Shown here: positions 25,887 to 35,555 of the stretch, piece after piece | Layout of the letters: every line of letters begins with the position of its first letter | Numbering within the stretch: the first letter of the stretch is position 1 | From: Aerococcus loyolae | GTDB taxonomy: Bacteria > Bacillota > Bacilli > Lactobacillales > Aerococcaceae | Direction: 5' to 3' | NCBI RefSeq assembly: GCF_002871915.2 | Contig: NZ_CP126958.1 | Location: 1,922,001-1,986,000, forward strand | Length of the DNA: 64,000 nt | The notes under the pieces: generated by a model | What the model was told of the DNA's origin: nothing | The model's input: the letters and a program-made list of their open reading frames with translations, nothing else | Database searches by the model: none | Made by a program: the position numbers and the translations under genes

Positions 25887-27083
25887 TTAATTTTCACTTT
25901 GATAGTCTTTAATGGCTTGGACCAAGTTCTTGCCGGCCACTTCAATGAGCGCGGGGTCTGTCCCGAGATTAATCCGGATATGGGTATCCTTCGCCTTAGT
26001 AGGCCAATAGGTATGTCCATAATTCACTGCTAGTCTAGCCTTGTCTTGGACCACATGCTTCAAGTCCTTACTTGGCACGTAAGCGCCCAAGTCAATCCAC
26101 ATCAGATAAGTCGCTTCTAAGTCGGCCACCTTGATCTCAGGTAAGGCTTTCTTGAGAGTATCACGCAAGTTTTGGTAGTTTTGGTAAATGATTTCCTTAA
26201 TGGTCGCTAACCAGTCTTCCCCGTGGCGGTAAGCCGCTTCAAGAGCTAGATATCCAGCTGGAGACCCAGGATTATTCAAATGCAACTTGTCATAGAAGGC
26301 TTGGATCTTAGCCCGTAAGTCCGGGTCACGGACAATCATCAGGGAGTGAGTGAATTGGGCCAAGTTAAAGGTCTTGGAGCCTGCTGTTAAGGTAATCACT
26401 TGGTCAAAATCCTGTGCTTGGGCCAATTGATCGATAGCGATGTGATGGTGGCCTTGCCAGACAAAGTCACGGTGGATTTCATCACTAATTAGTAAGACAT
26501 CATATTGCTTACAGAGGGCAACGACTTGCTTGAGCTCTTCCTCGGTCCACACCCGACCGGTTGGGTTTTGCGGTGAACAGAAGAGGAGAGCCTTGATATC
26601 GTCTTCCTTGAAGGCTTTTTCTAAGGCCACAAAATCAATCCTGTAGCCACTGTCATCGTCGCCAAGTAAGTCTTGCATCACTAAGGTGCGGTTGGCTTCT
26701 TCCACCACAGTACGGAAGGGATTGTAGACCGGATTTTGAATGAGGACCTTATCGCCTTCATTCAAGAGCGCCACTAAGACATAGGCAATCCCAGTACACA
26801 CTCCCGGGGTGTAGAAATACCAGTCTTTTTCGGTGTCATAGTCGAAATGCTTCTTGGTCCAGTCAATAATGGCTTGGTAGTATTCCGGCCGCACAGGGGC
26901 GTAGCCATATTGGTTTTGTTCCACATAGTCGTGAAGGACTTGCTTGATTTCCGGTGCTGTCGCGAAATCCATGTCCGCGATCCACAAAGGAATCAAGTCA
27001 CTGTCCCCAAAGGCATTTTCTAGCTGTCCCCACTTGGTGGTTTGCGTCCCTCTTCTATCTACGATTAAATCTGCTTTATTCAT
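25887..27083 (-). CDS. patB: PatB/MalY-type aminotransferase (cystathionine beta-lyase)
   Basis: The 398-residue PLP enzyme of fold type I has the MalY/PatB signatures LIPLWIADMDFATAPEI and YGYAPVRPEYYQAI. It also has SPQNPTGRVW, SDEIHRDFV and the PLP lysine in TAGSKTFNLA. Family members split cystathionine or cysteine-type C-S bonds. Start is the ATG at 27083 after GGGAGG. It may supply homocysteine for methionine synthesis, but it is about 23 kb from the methionine importer. Confidence 0.9.
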   Translation of the reverse strand: MNKADLIVDRRGTQTTKWGQLENAFGDSDLIPLWIADMDFATAPEIKQVLHDYVEQNQYGYAPVRPEYYQAIIDWTKKHFDYDTEKDWYFYTPGVCTGIAYVLVALLNEGDKVLIQNPVYNPFRTVVEEANRTLVMQDLLGDDDSGYRIDFVALEKAFKEDDIKALLFCSPQNPTGRVWTEEELKQVVALCKQYDVLLISDEIHRDFVWQGHHHIAIDQLAQAQDFDQVITLTAGSKTFNLAQFTHSLMIVRDPDLRAKIQAFYDKLHLNNPGSPAGYLALEAAYRHGEDWLATIKEIIYQNYQNLRDTLKKALPEIKVADLEATYLMWIDLGAYVPSKDLKHVVQDKARLAVNYGHTYWPTKAKDTHIRINLGTDPALIEVAGKNLVQAIKDYQSEN

Positions 27084-27244
27084 CAAATTCCTCCCTTTCC
27101 CAGTCTTTTCTATAAGTGTAGCATAGATTCAAGGCGGAGCTGGCCCTAGACCCCTCGCCCGCCATATTAAAAGCTGATCACTAGCTATCCCTAAAAGCGA
27201 TAACCGATCACCATCACATAATCTGTCCGCTGCTTACAGCATGA

Positions 27245-27286
27245 AAAAAACGACTGCCCAGAGTAAAATGTAGCAGCCGTTTCCCT
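27245..27286 (-). terminator. Terminator of the small membrane protein gene
   Basis: AAACGGCTGC pairs with GCAGTCGTTT on the minus strand, followed by a T run. Confidence 0.75.
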
Positions 27287-27302
27287 GTGATTTCACTCAT
27301 TT

Positions 27303-27572
27303 TTAAGGGCCAAAGATTAAAGTCCCCACAAACCAGAGAATCCCAAAGGAAAAGATCAGGCAAAGATTGCCGAGAAAGTAGCCGAAGCTTTTATGGTAGA
27401 GGGCAAGTAGACCGCCTAGCAGTCCCAAGGCCGGACAAACAAACAGGGTGGCATAGGCCAAGGGCCGCATGGTGGGACCGAAGAGGTCGGGCAGTATAAT
27501 AGACAGCACAATCACGACAATCCCTAACCAAAAACAATACTTATGACCCAAAGCTATCACTTGTTTCAACAT
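27303..27572 (-). CDS. Small membrane protein, function unknown
   Basis: The 89-residue product has three hydrophobic segments (about residues 14-31, 38-60 and 66-86) with short polar turns, and very few charges. An AGGTGATAAG stretch precedes the ATG at 27572. I do not recognise a domain. It has its own terminator, and a 138-base gap separates it from copB upstream. Similar small DUF-type proteins are common in Lactobacillales. Confidence 0.7.
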   Translation of the reverse strand: MLKQVIALGHKYCFWLGIVVIVLSIILPDLFGPTMRPLAYATLFVCPALGLLGGLLALYHKSFGYFLGNLCLIFSFGILWFVGTLIFGP

Positions 27573-27709
27573 CTTATCACCTACTCACGAAGGATTTGGA
27601 TAAGTTATTATAGTCAATAATCATAAGAAAAGAAATAGTTTTTATCATTATTATAGAATAACCAAGAACAAGCCAAGTCCTCCTAATAGAGTCACTTGGC
27701 TTGTCATGC

Positions 27710-29902
27710 TTAGTCATATTTTTCAAAATTGAGACTTTGGGCGTTAACCGCACAGATAACCGTCGAAAGCGACATGAGAATGCCGGATAGGGCAGGTCCT
27801 AAAGTCAAACCCAGCGGGGCAAGTAAACCTGCTGCGAGTGGGATAGCGAAGATATTGTAACCCGCTCCCCAGGCTAGGTTTTGCTTAATTTTAGTGTTGG
27901 TGGCTTGGGAGAGACTCAGGCTATTTAAGACATCTTTTAATTGACTTTCCACCAGGATTATATCGGCTGAATCCATAGCCACATCGGTGCCGGCACCGAT
28001 AGCGACCCCCACTTGGGCTTGGGCCAGAGCAGGGGCATCGTTGACCCCGTCACCAACCATCATGACGGACTTGCCTTGATTTTGCAGGCTTTGGATGGCA
28101 GCTGATTTTTGGTCAGGAAGCACTTGGCTAAAGACCTGGTCTAAGCCGATTTCCTTGGCCACGGCTTGGGCCACTTGGTCATTATCACCAGTCAGCATGA
28201 CCGCTTCTACGCCTTGGTCATGAAGTTCTTGGATCACTGCTTTCGCTTCAGGGCGGACTTGGTCAGAGACGGCCAAGGCCCCAATCACTTGGTCAGCCTG
28301 AATCACAAAGACCACAGTCTTGGCTTGCTTGGTAATCTTTTCCAATTGCCTTGGGTCATAGTCATAACCGGCCTGGCGGGTGGCTTTGGGGCTGAGGATT
28401 TGGACTAAGTCGCCGTCAATTCGTCCTTCTAAACCAGCTCCACTGTGGTTGTGATAGTCAGTCACCGCTTTTAATTTAACCTCTTTGCCTTGGGCTGCCT
28501 TGACAATGCCCTTAGCAATAGGGTGTTCGGATTGTTGTTCCAGACTGGCTGCTAGGGTTAAGACTTGGTCTTCACTGTGACCAGCCAGTGGATAAATCCC
28601 ATCCACCGCAAATTCACCCTTGGTTAAAGTTCCGGTCTTATCGAAAACCACGGTGTCCACTTGGTAGGCTTGCTCGAAAGGAATCCGGTTTTGGACTAAA
28701 AGACCAGAGCGCGCCGCTAGGGAAGTAGACTTGGCATTAACCAAAGGAATAGCCAGTCCTAGGGCATGGGGGCAGGCAATCACAAAGGTAGAGACCATGA
28801 ATTGAATGGCGGTTGCGGCCGTGGTGAGGTTCCACCAGATGGCGAGAGCGATAACCCCTATTCCAAAGGCAATGTAGAAGAGCCAAGCTGCTACGCGGTC
28901 AGCCAAGCTTTGGGCCTTGGATTTTTGGGCTTGGGCCCCTTTGACCAGGTCTAGGACTTGTTGGACATAGGAATCGGCGCCTGCCTTAGCCACTCGAACT
29001 TGCAGGGCGCCATCGCCATTAATGGTGCCGGCAATGACTTGGTCGCCATCCTCTTTGGAAACGGGCACGGATTCCCCGGTAATGACCGCTTCATCCAGGC
29101 TAGAGTGTCCACTAACAATAACGCCGTCAACAGCCACCTTCTCCCCAGGACGGACGAGGACGCGGTCGTCGACTTGCAGTTGGTCAATGGCAACCACTTC
29201 AATCTCTCCGTCAGCGGTGATGCGGCTGGCCTCATTAGGGAGTAAATTTGCCAGGGATTCCAGGTCATCATTGGCCCGCATTTGCGACTTCATTTCAATC
29301 ACATGGCCAAGCAGCATGATGAGAATCAAAGTGGCCAGTTCGAAGTAATAATTCATGCTGGCATCTAAGAAAAAGGTGGTCAACACACTATAAAGGTAGG
29401 AAGACACAATCCCCAAAGTAATGAGTAGCATCATGCCAGGTTGCTTATTTTGAATTTCCATCCAGCCATGTTCTAAGAAAGGTTTTCCCCCATAGAAGAA
29501 AACGATGGTCCCGAGGAGAAATTCAACCCAGCCTTGGCCCGGAAAAGTAATGGAATAATTAAAAATCATCATTAACATAGGGGATAAGACCGCAATCGGT
29601 AGGGTGAGCACTAGGACCACCCAGAAGCGTTCTTGCATATCTGCCATCATCCCCATGTGGTGCCCGCCATGGCCTTGGTGGTCTGCGTGGCTAGCATGAT
29701 CGCCATGACCAGCATCACTGTGGCAGGAGGCCGCTTCATGGTGATGGTGGTCAGCTGCTTGACTGTAGCTCTTAGCGCCTGCCTGTTGATTAGATCTCAC
29801 GGATTCTTGACTTTCATGGCCGCCACATGATTGTTCTTGACAGGTGCACCTCGCCCCTTGCCGGCAAGCATGGGGACAGGCATTTAAGCAAGCTGTTGTC
29901 AT
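27710..29902 (-). CDS. copB: Copper-translocating P-type ATPase, CopB type
   Basis: The 730-residue P1B ATPase has a Cys/His-rich N-terminus instead of an HMA fold (residues 1-85, with CTCQEQSCGGH and DHHHHEA and a run of HGD/HAD/HGG pairs). The membrane motif is CPH (FVIACPHALGLAIPL), which marks the CopB subgroup. The phosphorylation loop is FDKTGTLTKGE and the hinge MVGDGVNDAPAL. It should export copper, and the exact ion specificity is inferred. The start MTTACLN at 29902 has AAAGG nine bases upstream. A cop box sits in its leader, yet no copY or copZ gene is nearby. Confidence 0.93.
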   Translation of the reverse strand: MTTACLNACPHACRQGARCTCQEQSCGGHESQESVRSNQQAGAKSYSQAADHHHHEAASCHSDAGHGDHASHADHQGHGGHHMGMMADMQERFWVVLVLTLPIAVLSPMLMMIFNYSITFPGQGWVEFLLGTIVFFYGGKPFLEHGWMEIQNKQPGMMLLITLGIVSSYLYSVLTTFFLDASMNYYFELATLILIMLLGHVIEMKSQMRANDDLESLANLLPNEASRITADGEIEVVAIDQLQVDDRVLVRPGEKVAVDGVIVSGHSSLDEAVITGESVPVSKEDGDQVIAGTINGDGALQVRVAKAGADSYVQQVLDLVKGAQAQKSKAQSLADRVAAWLFYIAFGIGVIALAIWWNLTTAATAIQFMVSTFVIACPHALGLAIPLVNAKSTSLAARSGLLVQNRIPFEQAYQVDTVVFDKTGTLTKGEFAVDGIYPLAGHSEDQVLTLAASLEQQSEHPIAKGIVKAAQGKEVKLKAVTDYHNHSGAGLEGRIDGDLVQILSPKATRQAGYDYDPRQLEKITKQAKTVVFVIQADQVIGALAVSDQVRPEAKAVIQELHDQGVEAVMLTGDNDQVAQAVAKEIGLDQVFSQVLPDQKSAAIQSLQNQGKSVMMVGDGVNDAPALAQAQVGVAIGAGTDVAMDSADIILVESQLKDVLNSLSLSQATNTKIKQNLAWGAGYNIFAIPLAAGLLAPLGLTLGPALSGILMSLSTVICAVNAQSLNFEKYD

Positions 29903-29962
29903 TTCATTCATCCTTTCTTTCTCAATTGGTTTCATTGTTTGATACTTAATTAATGCGTTGAC

Positions 29963-29972
29963 TACATTTGTA
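29963..29972 (-). promoter_or_regulatory. cop box (CopY operator)
   Basis: TACATTTGTA (minus strand TACAAATGTA) fits TACANNTGTA, the CopY-type operator. It lies about ten bases after the expected transcript start. Confidence 0.75.
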
Positions 29973-29988
29973 ATCACGTTACACTTTT

Positions 29989-30017
29989 AGTATAAGAGCC
30001 TCCACTTAAAATTGCAA
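29989..30017 (-). promoter_or_regulatory. copB promoter
   Basis: TTGCAA (30012-30017) and TATACT (29989-29994) are 17 bases apart on the minus strand. The cop box follows immediately downstream. Confidence 0.8.
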
Positions 30018-30047
30018 GTCTTTCTGCTTGTCAGCTTGTTTAAAGTA

Positions 30048-30085
30048 GAAAAAACCGCCTAGCTTTCACTAGACGGTTCTTTTAT
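30048..30085 (-). terminator. Terminator between ilvE and copB
   Basis: AACCGTCTAG pairs with CTAGGCGGTT on the minus strand, followed by TTTTTC. Confidence 0.8.
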
Positions 30086-30183
30086 TCTCATCAATTGTTT
30101 ATTGGGTCACAATTGAAGGACAGGTTTTAAAAGGATGATTTGAAAAAACGGACTTAGTTTTTTCTTATGAGAAATCAAAAGTT

Positions 30184-31212
30184 TTATTTTTCAGGAACTT
30201 CGACAATCCAGCCTTCTGGTGCTTCGATGTCCCCATATTGGATACCCACTAATTCATCGTAGAGTTTTTGGGTGATTGGTCCAACTTCTTTGTCGGAGTA
30301 GAAGTTGAAGGTACGGTCACCGTGGTCGATCCGTGAAACTGGTGAAATAACCGCAGCAGTCCCCATAGCCCCGGCTTCAGCAAAGCGGTCTAATTCGTCC
30401 ACGTATACGTCGCCTTCTTCCACTTCTAAACCTAGACGTTCTTTAGCTAGGTACATGGTGGAGTATTTGGTGATGGATGGAAGGATTGAAGGTGATTTTG
30501 GTGTCACAAACTTATTGGTCCCTTTTTCGATACCGTAGAAGTTTGCGGAACCCACTTCTTCAATCTTGGTATGGGTCGCTGGGTCTAAGTAAACCACGTC
30601 ACCATAGCCGGCTTTCTTAGCTTTTTCACCAGGTAAGAGCGAACCACCATAGTTCCCACCAACTTTAGAAGCACCGGTCCCGTATGGAGCAGCGCGGTCA
30701 TACTTGCTGGTGACAAATGGCATTGGTGCTAAACCATCACGGTAGTAAGGACCTACTGGCATGGTGAAGATCGTAAAGATGTATTCCTTAGCTGGGGAAA
30801 CGCCAATGTTGTCGCCTACCCCAATTAATAATGGACGGATATACATAGAAGCACCGGTCCCATAAGGTGGGACATAGTCAGCGTTCGCTTGAACAGTTTT
30901 TACGACTGCTTCAACAAATTTTTCTTCAGGATAAGCTGGCATCAACATTCGTTGGGCGGAGTTAGCCATCCGTTTAGCGTTTTGGTCTGGACGGAAGAGT
31001 TGGATTTGACCATCTTTACGACGGTAAGCCTTCAAGCCTTCAAATGCTTCTTGGCCATAGTGTAAGGCTGGAGCACCTTCAGCAATTGGAAAAGTCTTTC
31101 CCTCTTCTAAGCCTTCTTTATACCATTCGCCATCTTTCCAATAAGCACGCCAACGATAAGGAAGGTCCATATAAGCAAAACCTAAATTATTCCAATCGAT
31201 ATTTACAGACAT
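30184..31212 (-). CDS. ilvE: Branched-chain amino acid aminotransferase
   Basis: The 342-residue fold-IV PLP enzyme has LHYGQEAFEGLKAYR near residue 50, the PLP-lysine region around YGTGASKVGGNYGGSL, and the C-terminal AMGTAAVISPVSRI. These are typical of IlvE. It interconverts Leu, Ile and Val with their keto acids. I use the ATG at 31212, seven bases after GGGG, rather than the one two codons upstream. A GC-rich hairpin occupies the leader at 31239-31276. Confidence 0.95.
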   Translation of the reverse strand: MSVNIDWNNLGFAYMDLPYRWRAYWKDGEWYKEGLEEGKTFPIAEGAPALHYGQEAFEGLKAYRRKDGQIQLFRPDQNAKRMANSAQRMLMPAYPEEKFVEAVVKTVQANADYVPPYGTGASMYIRPLLIGVGDNIGVSPAKEYIFTIFTMPVGPYYRDGLAPMPFVTSKYDRAAPYGTGASKVGGNYGGSLLPGEKAKKAGYGDVVYLDPATHTKIEEVGSANFYGIEKGTNKFVTPKSPSILPSITKYSTMYLAKERLGLEVEEGDVYVDELDRFAEAGAMGTAAVISPVSRIDHGDRTFNFYSDKEVGPITQKLYDELVGIQYGDIEAPEGWIVEVPEK

Positions 31213-31238
31213 TGTCATTCCCCTTTCAAAATTACGAT

Positions 31239-31276
31239 TTTGGGCACTCGCTTGAACTAGGTTCTAAAAGCGGCGC
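31239..31276 (-). promoter_or_regulatory. Leader hairpin of ilvE
   Basis: On the minus strand GGGC faces GCCC, CGCTT faces AAGCG, and GAAC faces GTTC around CTA. It lies between the likely promoter and the ribosome-binding site. No T run follows, so it is not a simple terminator. Confidence 0.45.
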
Positions 31277-31434
31277 CCATTAGTTAAGTAGACTTATAAT
31301 ACCCTTTTCAAATTCATTTGTAAATACTTTTGGCGTAATTTGTTTGAATTGCTCGACAATTTAATTAAAAGACAATTTTTATTTAGCATATTTTAATGCC
31401 TTTTGCATGGCTAAGCAAGAAGAAATTTATCCTA

Positions 31435-31464
31435 TAAAAATAAGCCGGGACTGGCCCAGCTTAC
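31435..31464 (-). terminator. Terminator of msrA
   Basis: TAAGCTGGG pairs with CCCGGCTTA (one G-U) on the minus strand, followed by TTTTTAT. Confidence 0.85.
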
Positions 31465-31544
31465 TTGTCACTCATCATTCTTTATCTCTTAGCTAGCCCA
31501 GCTTCCCAGCAAGAAAGGCGGGGCTATGCGTTTTTTCCTCTTGC

Positions 31545-32069
31545 TTAATCCTGCCAGTGCTTGTCGATAAAGGCTTGCCGGCCCGATCCTTGGCGATAGG
31601 CTTGGTAGTGGTCAGGATTCTTGGCATGGAAGTCTTGGTGGTAGTCTTCAGCAGGATAGAAAGTTTGGGCGGGTTCAATTTGAGTGACAATGGGTTGGTC
31701 AAAACGACCGCTTGCTTCCAAGGCTTCCTTAGAGGCTTGGGCGATGGCTTTTTGTTGGTCATTGTGGTAGAAAATCACCGGGCGGTAGGAGTCCCCCCGG
31801 TCAGCAAATTGGCCCATAGCGTCAGTGGGGTCCGTTTGTTGCCAATAAATTTCCACCAGGTCTTGGTAGGAAATTAACTCAGGATTATAGGTGATTTGTA
31901 CCGCTTCGGTATGGCCCGTTCCTCCCCGACACACTTCGCGATAAGTCGGGTTTTCAGTGTGACCACCTGTGTAACCAGACACGACTTTTAAGATACCGGG
32001 CATCCTTTCAAAAGGTGCCACCATGCACCAAAAACAGCCCCCGGCAAAAGTTGCTAATGCTTGACTCAT
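31545..32069 (-). CDS. msrA: Peptide-methionine (S)-S-oxide reductase MsrA
   Basis: The 174-residue product has the catalytic cysteine in [11 protein letters not shown] and the family blocks [19 protein letters not shown] and [10 protein letters not shown] in sequence. The usual F-E pair after GCFWC is separated, because MVAPFE replaces the common GCFWCxE spacing. It repairs oxidised methionine with thioredoxin as donor, and trxA/trxB occur elsewhere in this window. No msrB follows. Confidence 0.95.
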   Translation of the reverse strand: MSQALATFAGGCFWCMVAPFERMPGILKVVSGYTGGHTENPTYREVCRGGTGHTEAVQITYNPELISYQDLVEIYWQQTDPTDAMGQFADRGDSYRPVIFYHNDQQKAIAQASKEALEASGRFDQPIVTQIEPAQTFYPAEDYHQDFHAKNPDHYQAYRQGSGRQAFIDKHWQD

Positions 32070-32174
32070 CCTTAGTCCTTCTTTCTATACTTTAGTCTTA
32101 CAATCATGATTCATTTTAAAGACTGCTCCTGGTGAAAACAACTCTTTTGCTTAGGAGGAGATTTTACTTGACGA

Positions 32175-32218
32175 AATAAAAATCGCTCCCCAAGTAGACC
32201 ACTTGAGCGAGCGATTGA
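32175..32218 (-). terminator. Terminator of serS
   Basis: AATCGCTC pairs with GAGCGATT (with an inner CAAGT/ACTTG helix) on the minus strand, followed by TTTATTT. Confidence 0.8.
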
Positions 32219-32245
32219 TTCAGGTAATGTTATTCAAAAAGCGTC

Positions 32246-33544
32246 TTAGTTGAGGCCACGAGCGTTTTCCTTGGTAATTTGACTTACCCCACCCATGTAA
32301 GGAACTAGGACTTCAGGAATAGTGATCGACCCGTCAGCATTTTGCCCGTTTTCTAATACGGCAGCCACGGTCCGACCTACCGCCAAACCTGATCCATTTA
32401 AGGTGTGGGCCAGTTGGGTCTTCCCGTCAATATCGCGGTAACGAACTTGGGCCCGGCGTGCTTGGAAGTCCACGCAGTTAGAGCAAGAAGAAATTTCCCG
32501 GTAGGTGTTTTGGGCAGGCATCCACACTTCAATGTCGTAGGTCTTAGCGGATGAAAAGCCCATGTCTCCGGTGCAGAGGACAATCCGACGGTAAGGTAAA
32601 CCGAGTAAGTCGAGAATATTTTCCGCGTTTTCGGTCATGGCTTCCAGTTCATCAAAGGATTGGTCAGGGGTTGCCACTTTCACCATTTCCACCTTTTGGA
32701 ATTGGTGCATGCGGATCAAGCCCCGGGTATCGCGTCCAGCGGAACCGGCTTCAGAACGGAAACAAGGAGATAAAGCAGTCACTCGAATTGGCAGGTCTTC
32801 TTCCTTCAAGATTTCCTTAGCAAAATAATTGGTTAAAGGCACTTCTGCCGTTGGGATCAAGGTGAGGTCTTGGTCTTCATTAGTGATTTGGTAGACGTCT
32901 TCGGTAAATTTAGGAAATTGCCCAGTCCCATACATGGCCGTATCGTTGACCAAGAAAGGCGTGATCATTTCCATATAGCCTTCTTTTTGGTGTTGGTCCA
33001 GCATGAAGTTATATAAGGCCCGCTCTAAACGTGCCCCGAGGCCCTTATAATAGACAAAACGTGAGCCCGAGACCTTGGCCCCTGCCTCCCAGTCAAGGAT
33101 ATCCAGGTCTTCAGCGAGGTCCCAGTGGGCCTTGACTTCAAAGTCGAATTCAGGTTGGTCTCCGTGGCGGTGAATTTCCACGTTCTCGTCTTCATCTGCC
33201 CCTACCGGCACGCCTTCAGCAGGAAGGTTAGGAATCCGGGCTAAGATATCATGTTCCTCTTGGTCAAGTTTATCCAAGTCGCTATCCAAGGCCTTGATCT
33301 TGGTTCCCAAAGCCTTCATTTCTTGGATCTTGTCGTCAGCATTTTCCTTATTGCGCTTGAGTTGGCCAATGGCGTCCGAAGCAATATTGCGTTCCTTTTT
33401 CAAATTTTCCGCTTCTACAATCACTTGGCGGCGTTTTTGGTCGAGGTCGCGTAGGTGTTCGAGAGTCTCCTTCTCAACACCCCGACCCTTTAAAGCCTCA
33501 GCCACTTGGTCAAAATTATCCCGTAATAAACGCACATCAATCAT
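32246..33544 (-). CDS. serS: Seryl-tRNA synthetase
   Basis: The 432-residue class II synthetase has the N-terminal tRNA-binding coiled coil (about residues 28-100). Motif 2 is [21 protein letters not shown] in part, and motif 3 is [17 protein letters not shown]. It charges tRNA-Ser. The ATG at 33544 follows GAGGAATT. A full T-box leader precedes it, so expression should rise when tRNA-Ser is uncharged. Confidence 0.97.
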   Translation of the reverse strand: MIDVRLLRDNFDQVAEALKGRGVEKETLEHLRDLDQKRRQVIVEAENLKKERNIASDAIGQLKRNKENADDKIQEMKALGTKIKALDSDLDKLDQEEHDILARIPNLPAEGVPVGADEDENVEIHRHGDQPEFDFEVKAHWDLAEDLDILDWEAGAKVSGSRFVYYKGLGARLERALYNFMLDQHQKEGYMEMITPFLVNDTAMYGTGQFPKFTEDVYQITNEDQDLTLIPTAEVPLTNYFAKEILKEEDLPIRVTALSPCFRSEAGSAGRDTRGLIRMHQFQKVEMVKVATPDQSFDELEAMTENAENILDLLGLPYRRIVLCTGDMGFSSAKTYDIEVWMPAQNTYREISSCSNCVDFQARRAQVRYRDIDGKTQLAHTLNGSGLAVGRTVAAVLENGQNADGSITIPEVLVPYMGGVSQITKENARGLN

Positions 33545-33559
33545 TATAATTCCTCATTT

Positions 33560-33924
33560 CTTTTTATTAGTACGGTTCCTTGATTTATAAAAGAGATAAA
33601 CAGCAATTCCTCAGCCACAATGCTTGAGCAAAATAAAAACCATTCCGCCCTTTTATCAAAGGGACGAAATGGTCATCATTATGCGCGGTACCACCCTGCT
33701 TCAAGGCAAGCGACTTGCCTTACACTTACAAATAACGGTTTGTGCCGGCGCTACTTCCTTATTTCTTAAGTCGTAGGCAGTCCTTGTGTGGATTCACCCA
33801 GGTTCCTTGTCCATTCTCACCCACCATGGACTCGCTAAAAAGTTTCCTAGATTACTAGTCACAAGCATTACTTGATCTATAAATAAAATCCCGAAAGACT
33901 TTATCGGAGTCAAACTCCAAAGCT
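33560..33924 (-). promoter_or_regulatory. T-box riboswitch of serS
   Basis: The diagnostic AGGGTGGTACCGCG lies at 33684-33697 on the minus strand. A terminator (ACCATTTCGTCCCTTT with AAAGGGCGGAATGGT and TTTTTATTTT, 33632-33673) follows it. Upstream 33700-33924 holds the stem I region. The specifier should be a serine codon, but I have not fixed its position. Confidence 0.93.
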
Positions 33925-33930
33925 ACCCCT

Positions 33931-33959
33931 ATTTTAAGAAGAAAAGACCGCCTTGTCAA
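33931..33959 (-). promoter_or_regulatory. Promoter of the serS T-box transcript
   Basis: TTGACA (33954-33959) and TAAAAT (33931-33936) with a 17-base spacer on the minus strand. The transcript would start near 33924. Confidence 0.8.
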
Positions 33960-33985
33960 ATGGCTTTTGTCTGGTCTTTTACCTT
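33940..33985 (-). terminator. Terminator of the symporter gene
   Basis: AAAAGACC pairs with GGTCTTTT on the minus strand, just after the symporter stop. The serS promoter overlaps it. Confidence 0.65.
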
Positions 33986-33986
33986 T

Positions 33987-35222
33987 CTAGGCCAGGTCTG
34001 AACTTTTTGTATCGCTTTTTTTGATGTAATTATGGTAAATCTTGTCGATGAAGACAGCGATGGCATTATCTCCGGAAATATTGGCCGCGGTCCCAAAGGA
34101 ATCCTGGGTCAAGTGCAAGGAAATCATAATTTGTTGCATGCCAGGGTCCACAATGCCGATCATCGGTAAGAAAGGTAAGGCGGACATGATCGCTCCCCCT
34201 GGCGTTCCCGGAGCAGCCACCATGCACACCCCGAGAGTTAAGATAAAGCCTAGAATCGTAGTGAGCTGGTGGGGCATGCCGTAAATTAATAAGAGGGCCG
34301 TGGCATTAGCGGTAATGGTAATCATGGATCCAGTCAAATGGATGGTAGCACAGAGGGGCACGACAAAGTTGGCAATGTCTTGAGACACTTCATTCTTAGC
34401 AGCTGACTTCAAGTTAACCGGAATGGTTGCCGCTGAAGACTGAGTCCCAATGGCAGTCATATAGGCCGGAATTTGGTTCTTCATCAGCTCCCAAGGATTC
34501 TTGCCCGCATAGGTCCCAAATAAAATAAATAGAAAAGCCACATAAAGAATCTGTAGGAGAATCACACAGAGAAAGACCTTCCAAAAGACCGAAATAATCG
34601 CAAACACCGAACCACTATAGGACAGATTACTAATATTACAGAAGATATGGATGGGTAACAATGGCACCACAATTTTAGCCAGGACCTGACTAATAATCCC
34701 ACCAAAATCGCTAAAGCCTTCATAAAGCACCTGGCCACGGCCATGTTGGCGCAGCCAATAAATTCCAAGTCCCATCATAAAGGCAAAAATAATCGCCCCA
34801 GTCACGTCAAAGAAAGGCTCGATTGGAATCACAAAGAGGGGTTCCAACTTGGGAGCTGTTTGGGTTAAGCGCTCGACTAAACGCTCACTAATAAAGAAGG
34901 GAAAGAGCTGACTAGCCATTAAATAGGCCAAAAAACCGCCAACAATGGTCGATACATAGGAGGTTAAGACGGTAATGCCCAATAATTTACCCGCTCCCTG
35001 GCCCAAATCGGCAATCCCTTGGACCACAAAACCAATAATCATAAAGGGAATCACGAAGCTCAAGAAACTCGAGAAAATCCCGGTAAAAGTGACACAAAGT
35101 CGAAAGAACCACTCCGGGACAAAGGCCAGCTGCCCGACAATAATCCCTAAAATAATTGCTAATAAAATCCGGGGAACGAGGCCAATTTTCCTTTTTTCAA
35201 GTACTCTTGCCAACTTTCCCAC
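33987..35222 (-). CDS. Dicarboxylate/amino acid:cation symporter (DAACS family)
   Basis: The 411-residue membrane protein has eight or so hydrophobic helices and the re-entrant serine-rich motif GTQSSAATIPVNLKSA. The C-terminal APGTPGGAIMSALPF motif is typical of the DAACS/GltP-SstT family. It imports serine, threonine, glutamate or aspartate with Na or H. Proximity to serS might suggest serine, but the two genes have separate transcripts and the link is weak. A GGTGGGAAAG-type site precedes the start. Confidence 0.88.
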   Translation of the reverse strand: MGKLARVLEKRKIGLVPRILLAIILGIIVGQLAFVPEWFFRLCVTFTGIFSSFLSFVIPFMIIGFVVQGIADLGQGAGKLLGITVLTSYVSTIVGGFLAYLMASQLFPFFISERLVERLTQTAPKLEPLFVIPIEPFFDVTGAIIFAFMMGLGIYWLRQHGRGQVLYEGFSDFGGIISQVLAKIVVPLLPIHIFCNISNLSYSGSVFAIISVFWKVFLCVILLQILYVAFLFILFGTYAGKNPWELMKNQIPAYMTAIGTQSSAATIPVNLKSAAKNEVSQDIANFVVPLCATIHLTGSMITITANATALLLIYGMPHQLTTILGFILTLGVCMVAAPGTPGGAIMSALPFLPMIGIVDPGMQQIMISLHLTQDSFGTAANISGDNAIAVFIDKIYHNYIKKSDTKSSDLA

Positions 35223-35555
35223 CTCACTTTCATTTTCTTATCATGGTATTCTTATCATGTTAGCAAAAAGTGATCACTTTGTAAAACTGACTGGATAGCC
35301 CTCTATGCATAACAATGTAAAAAATACCTTAGCCGAGGGGTCTGGCGCGGGCCAGCTTAACTAATTTTTATTGTTTTTTCCGTATATTTTTAATTTTATA
35401 TTGATTTTAGTTCGCCTTTTGATAAAATAAACGTGTTGTCTTCTGAGATTGATTCTCATTTAAATCATTTTATAGCTATTATTACTTATTTTACTTTTAA
35501 TCGTCGCTTATCCCCTTAGCCGATAAGCGTCACATATAGAAAGGATATTCAATCG
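35223..35555. other. Divergent promoter region between symporter and guaD
   Basis: It contains the guaD promoter and an inverted repeat, described separately. I see no gene in it. A GC-rich patch at 35333-35366 (CGAGGGGTCT, then GGGCCAGCT) recurs in part at 27137-27165 on the other strand. Confidence 0.4.
35401..35458 (+). promoter_or_regulatory. guaD promoter with Fur-like inverted repeat
   Basis: TTGATT (35401-35406) and TAAAAT (35423-35428) are 16 bases apart. TGAGATTGATTCTCA at 35444-35458 is a 7-1-7 inverted repeat with one mismatch, just downstream of the expected start. It resembles Fur/PerR/Zur boxes. Confidence 0.45.

Noticed and set aside
27137..27165. GC-rich patch shared with 35333-35366 (CGAGGGGTCT and GGGCCAGCT)
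   Set aside because: Only two short blocks match with different spacing, too little to call a repeat without a genome search.
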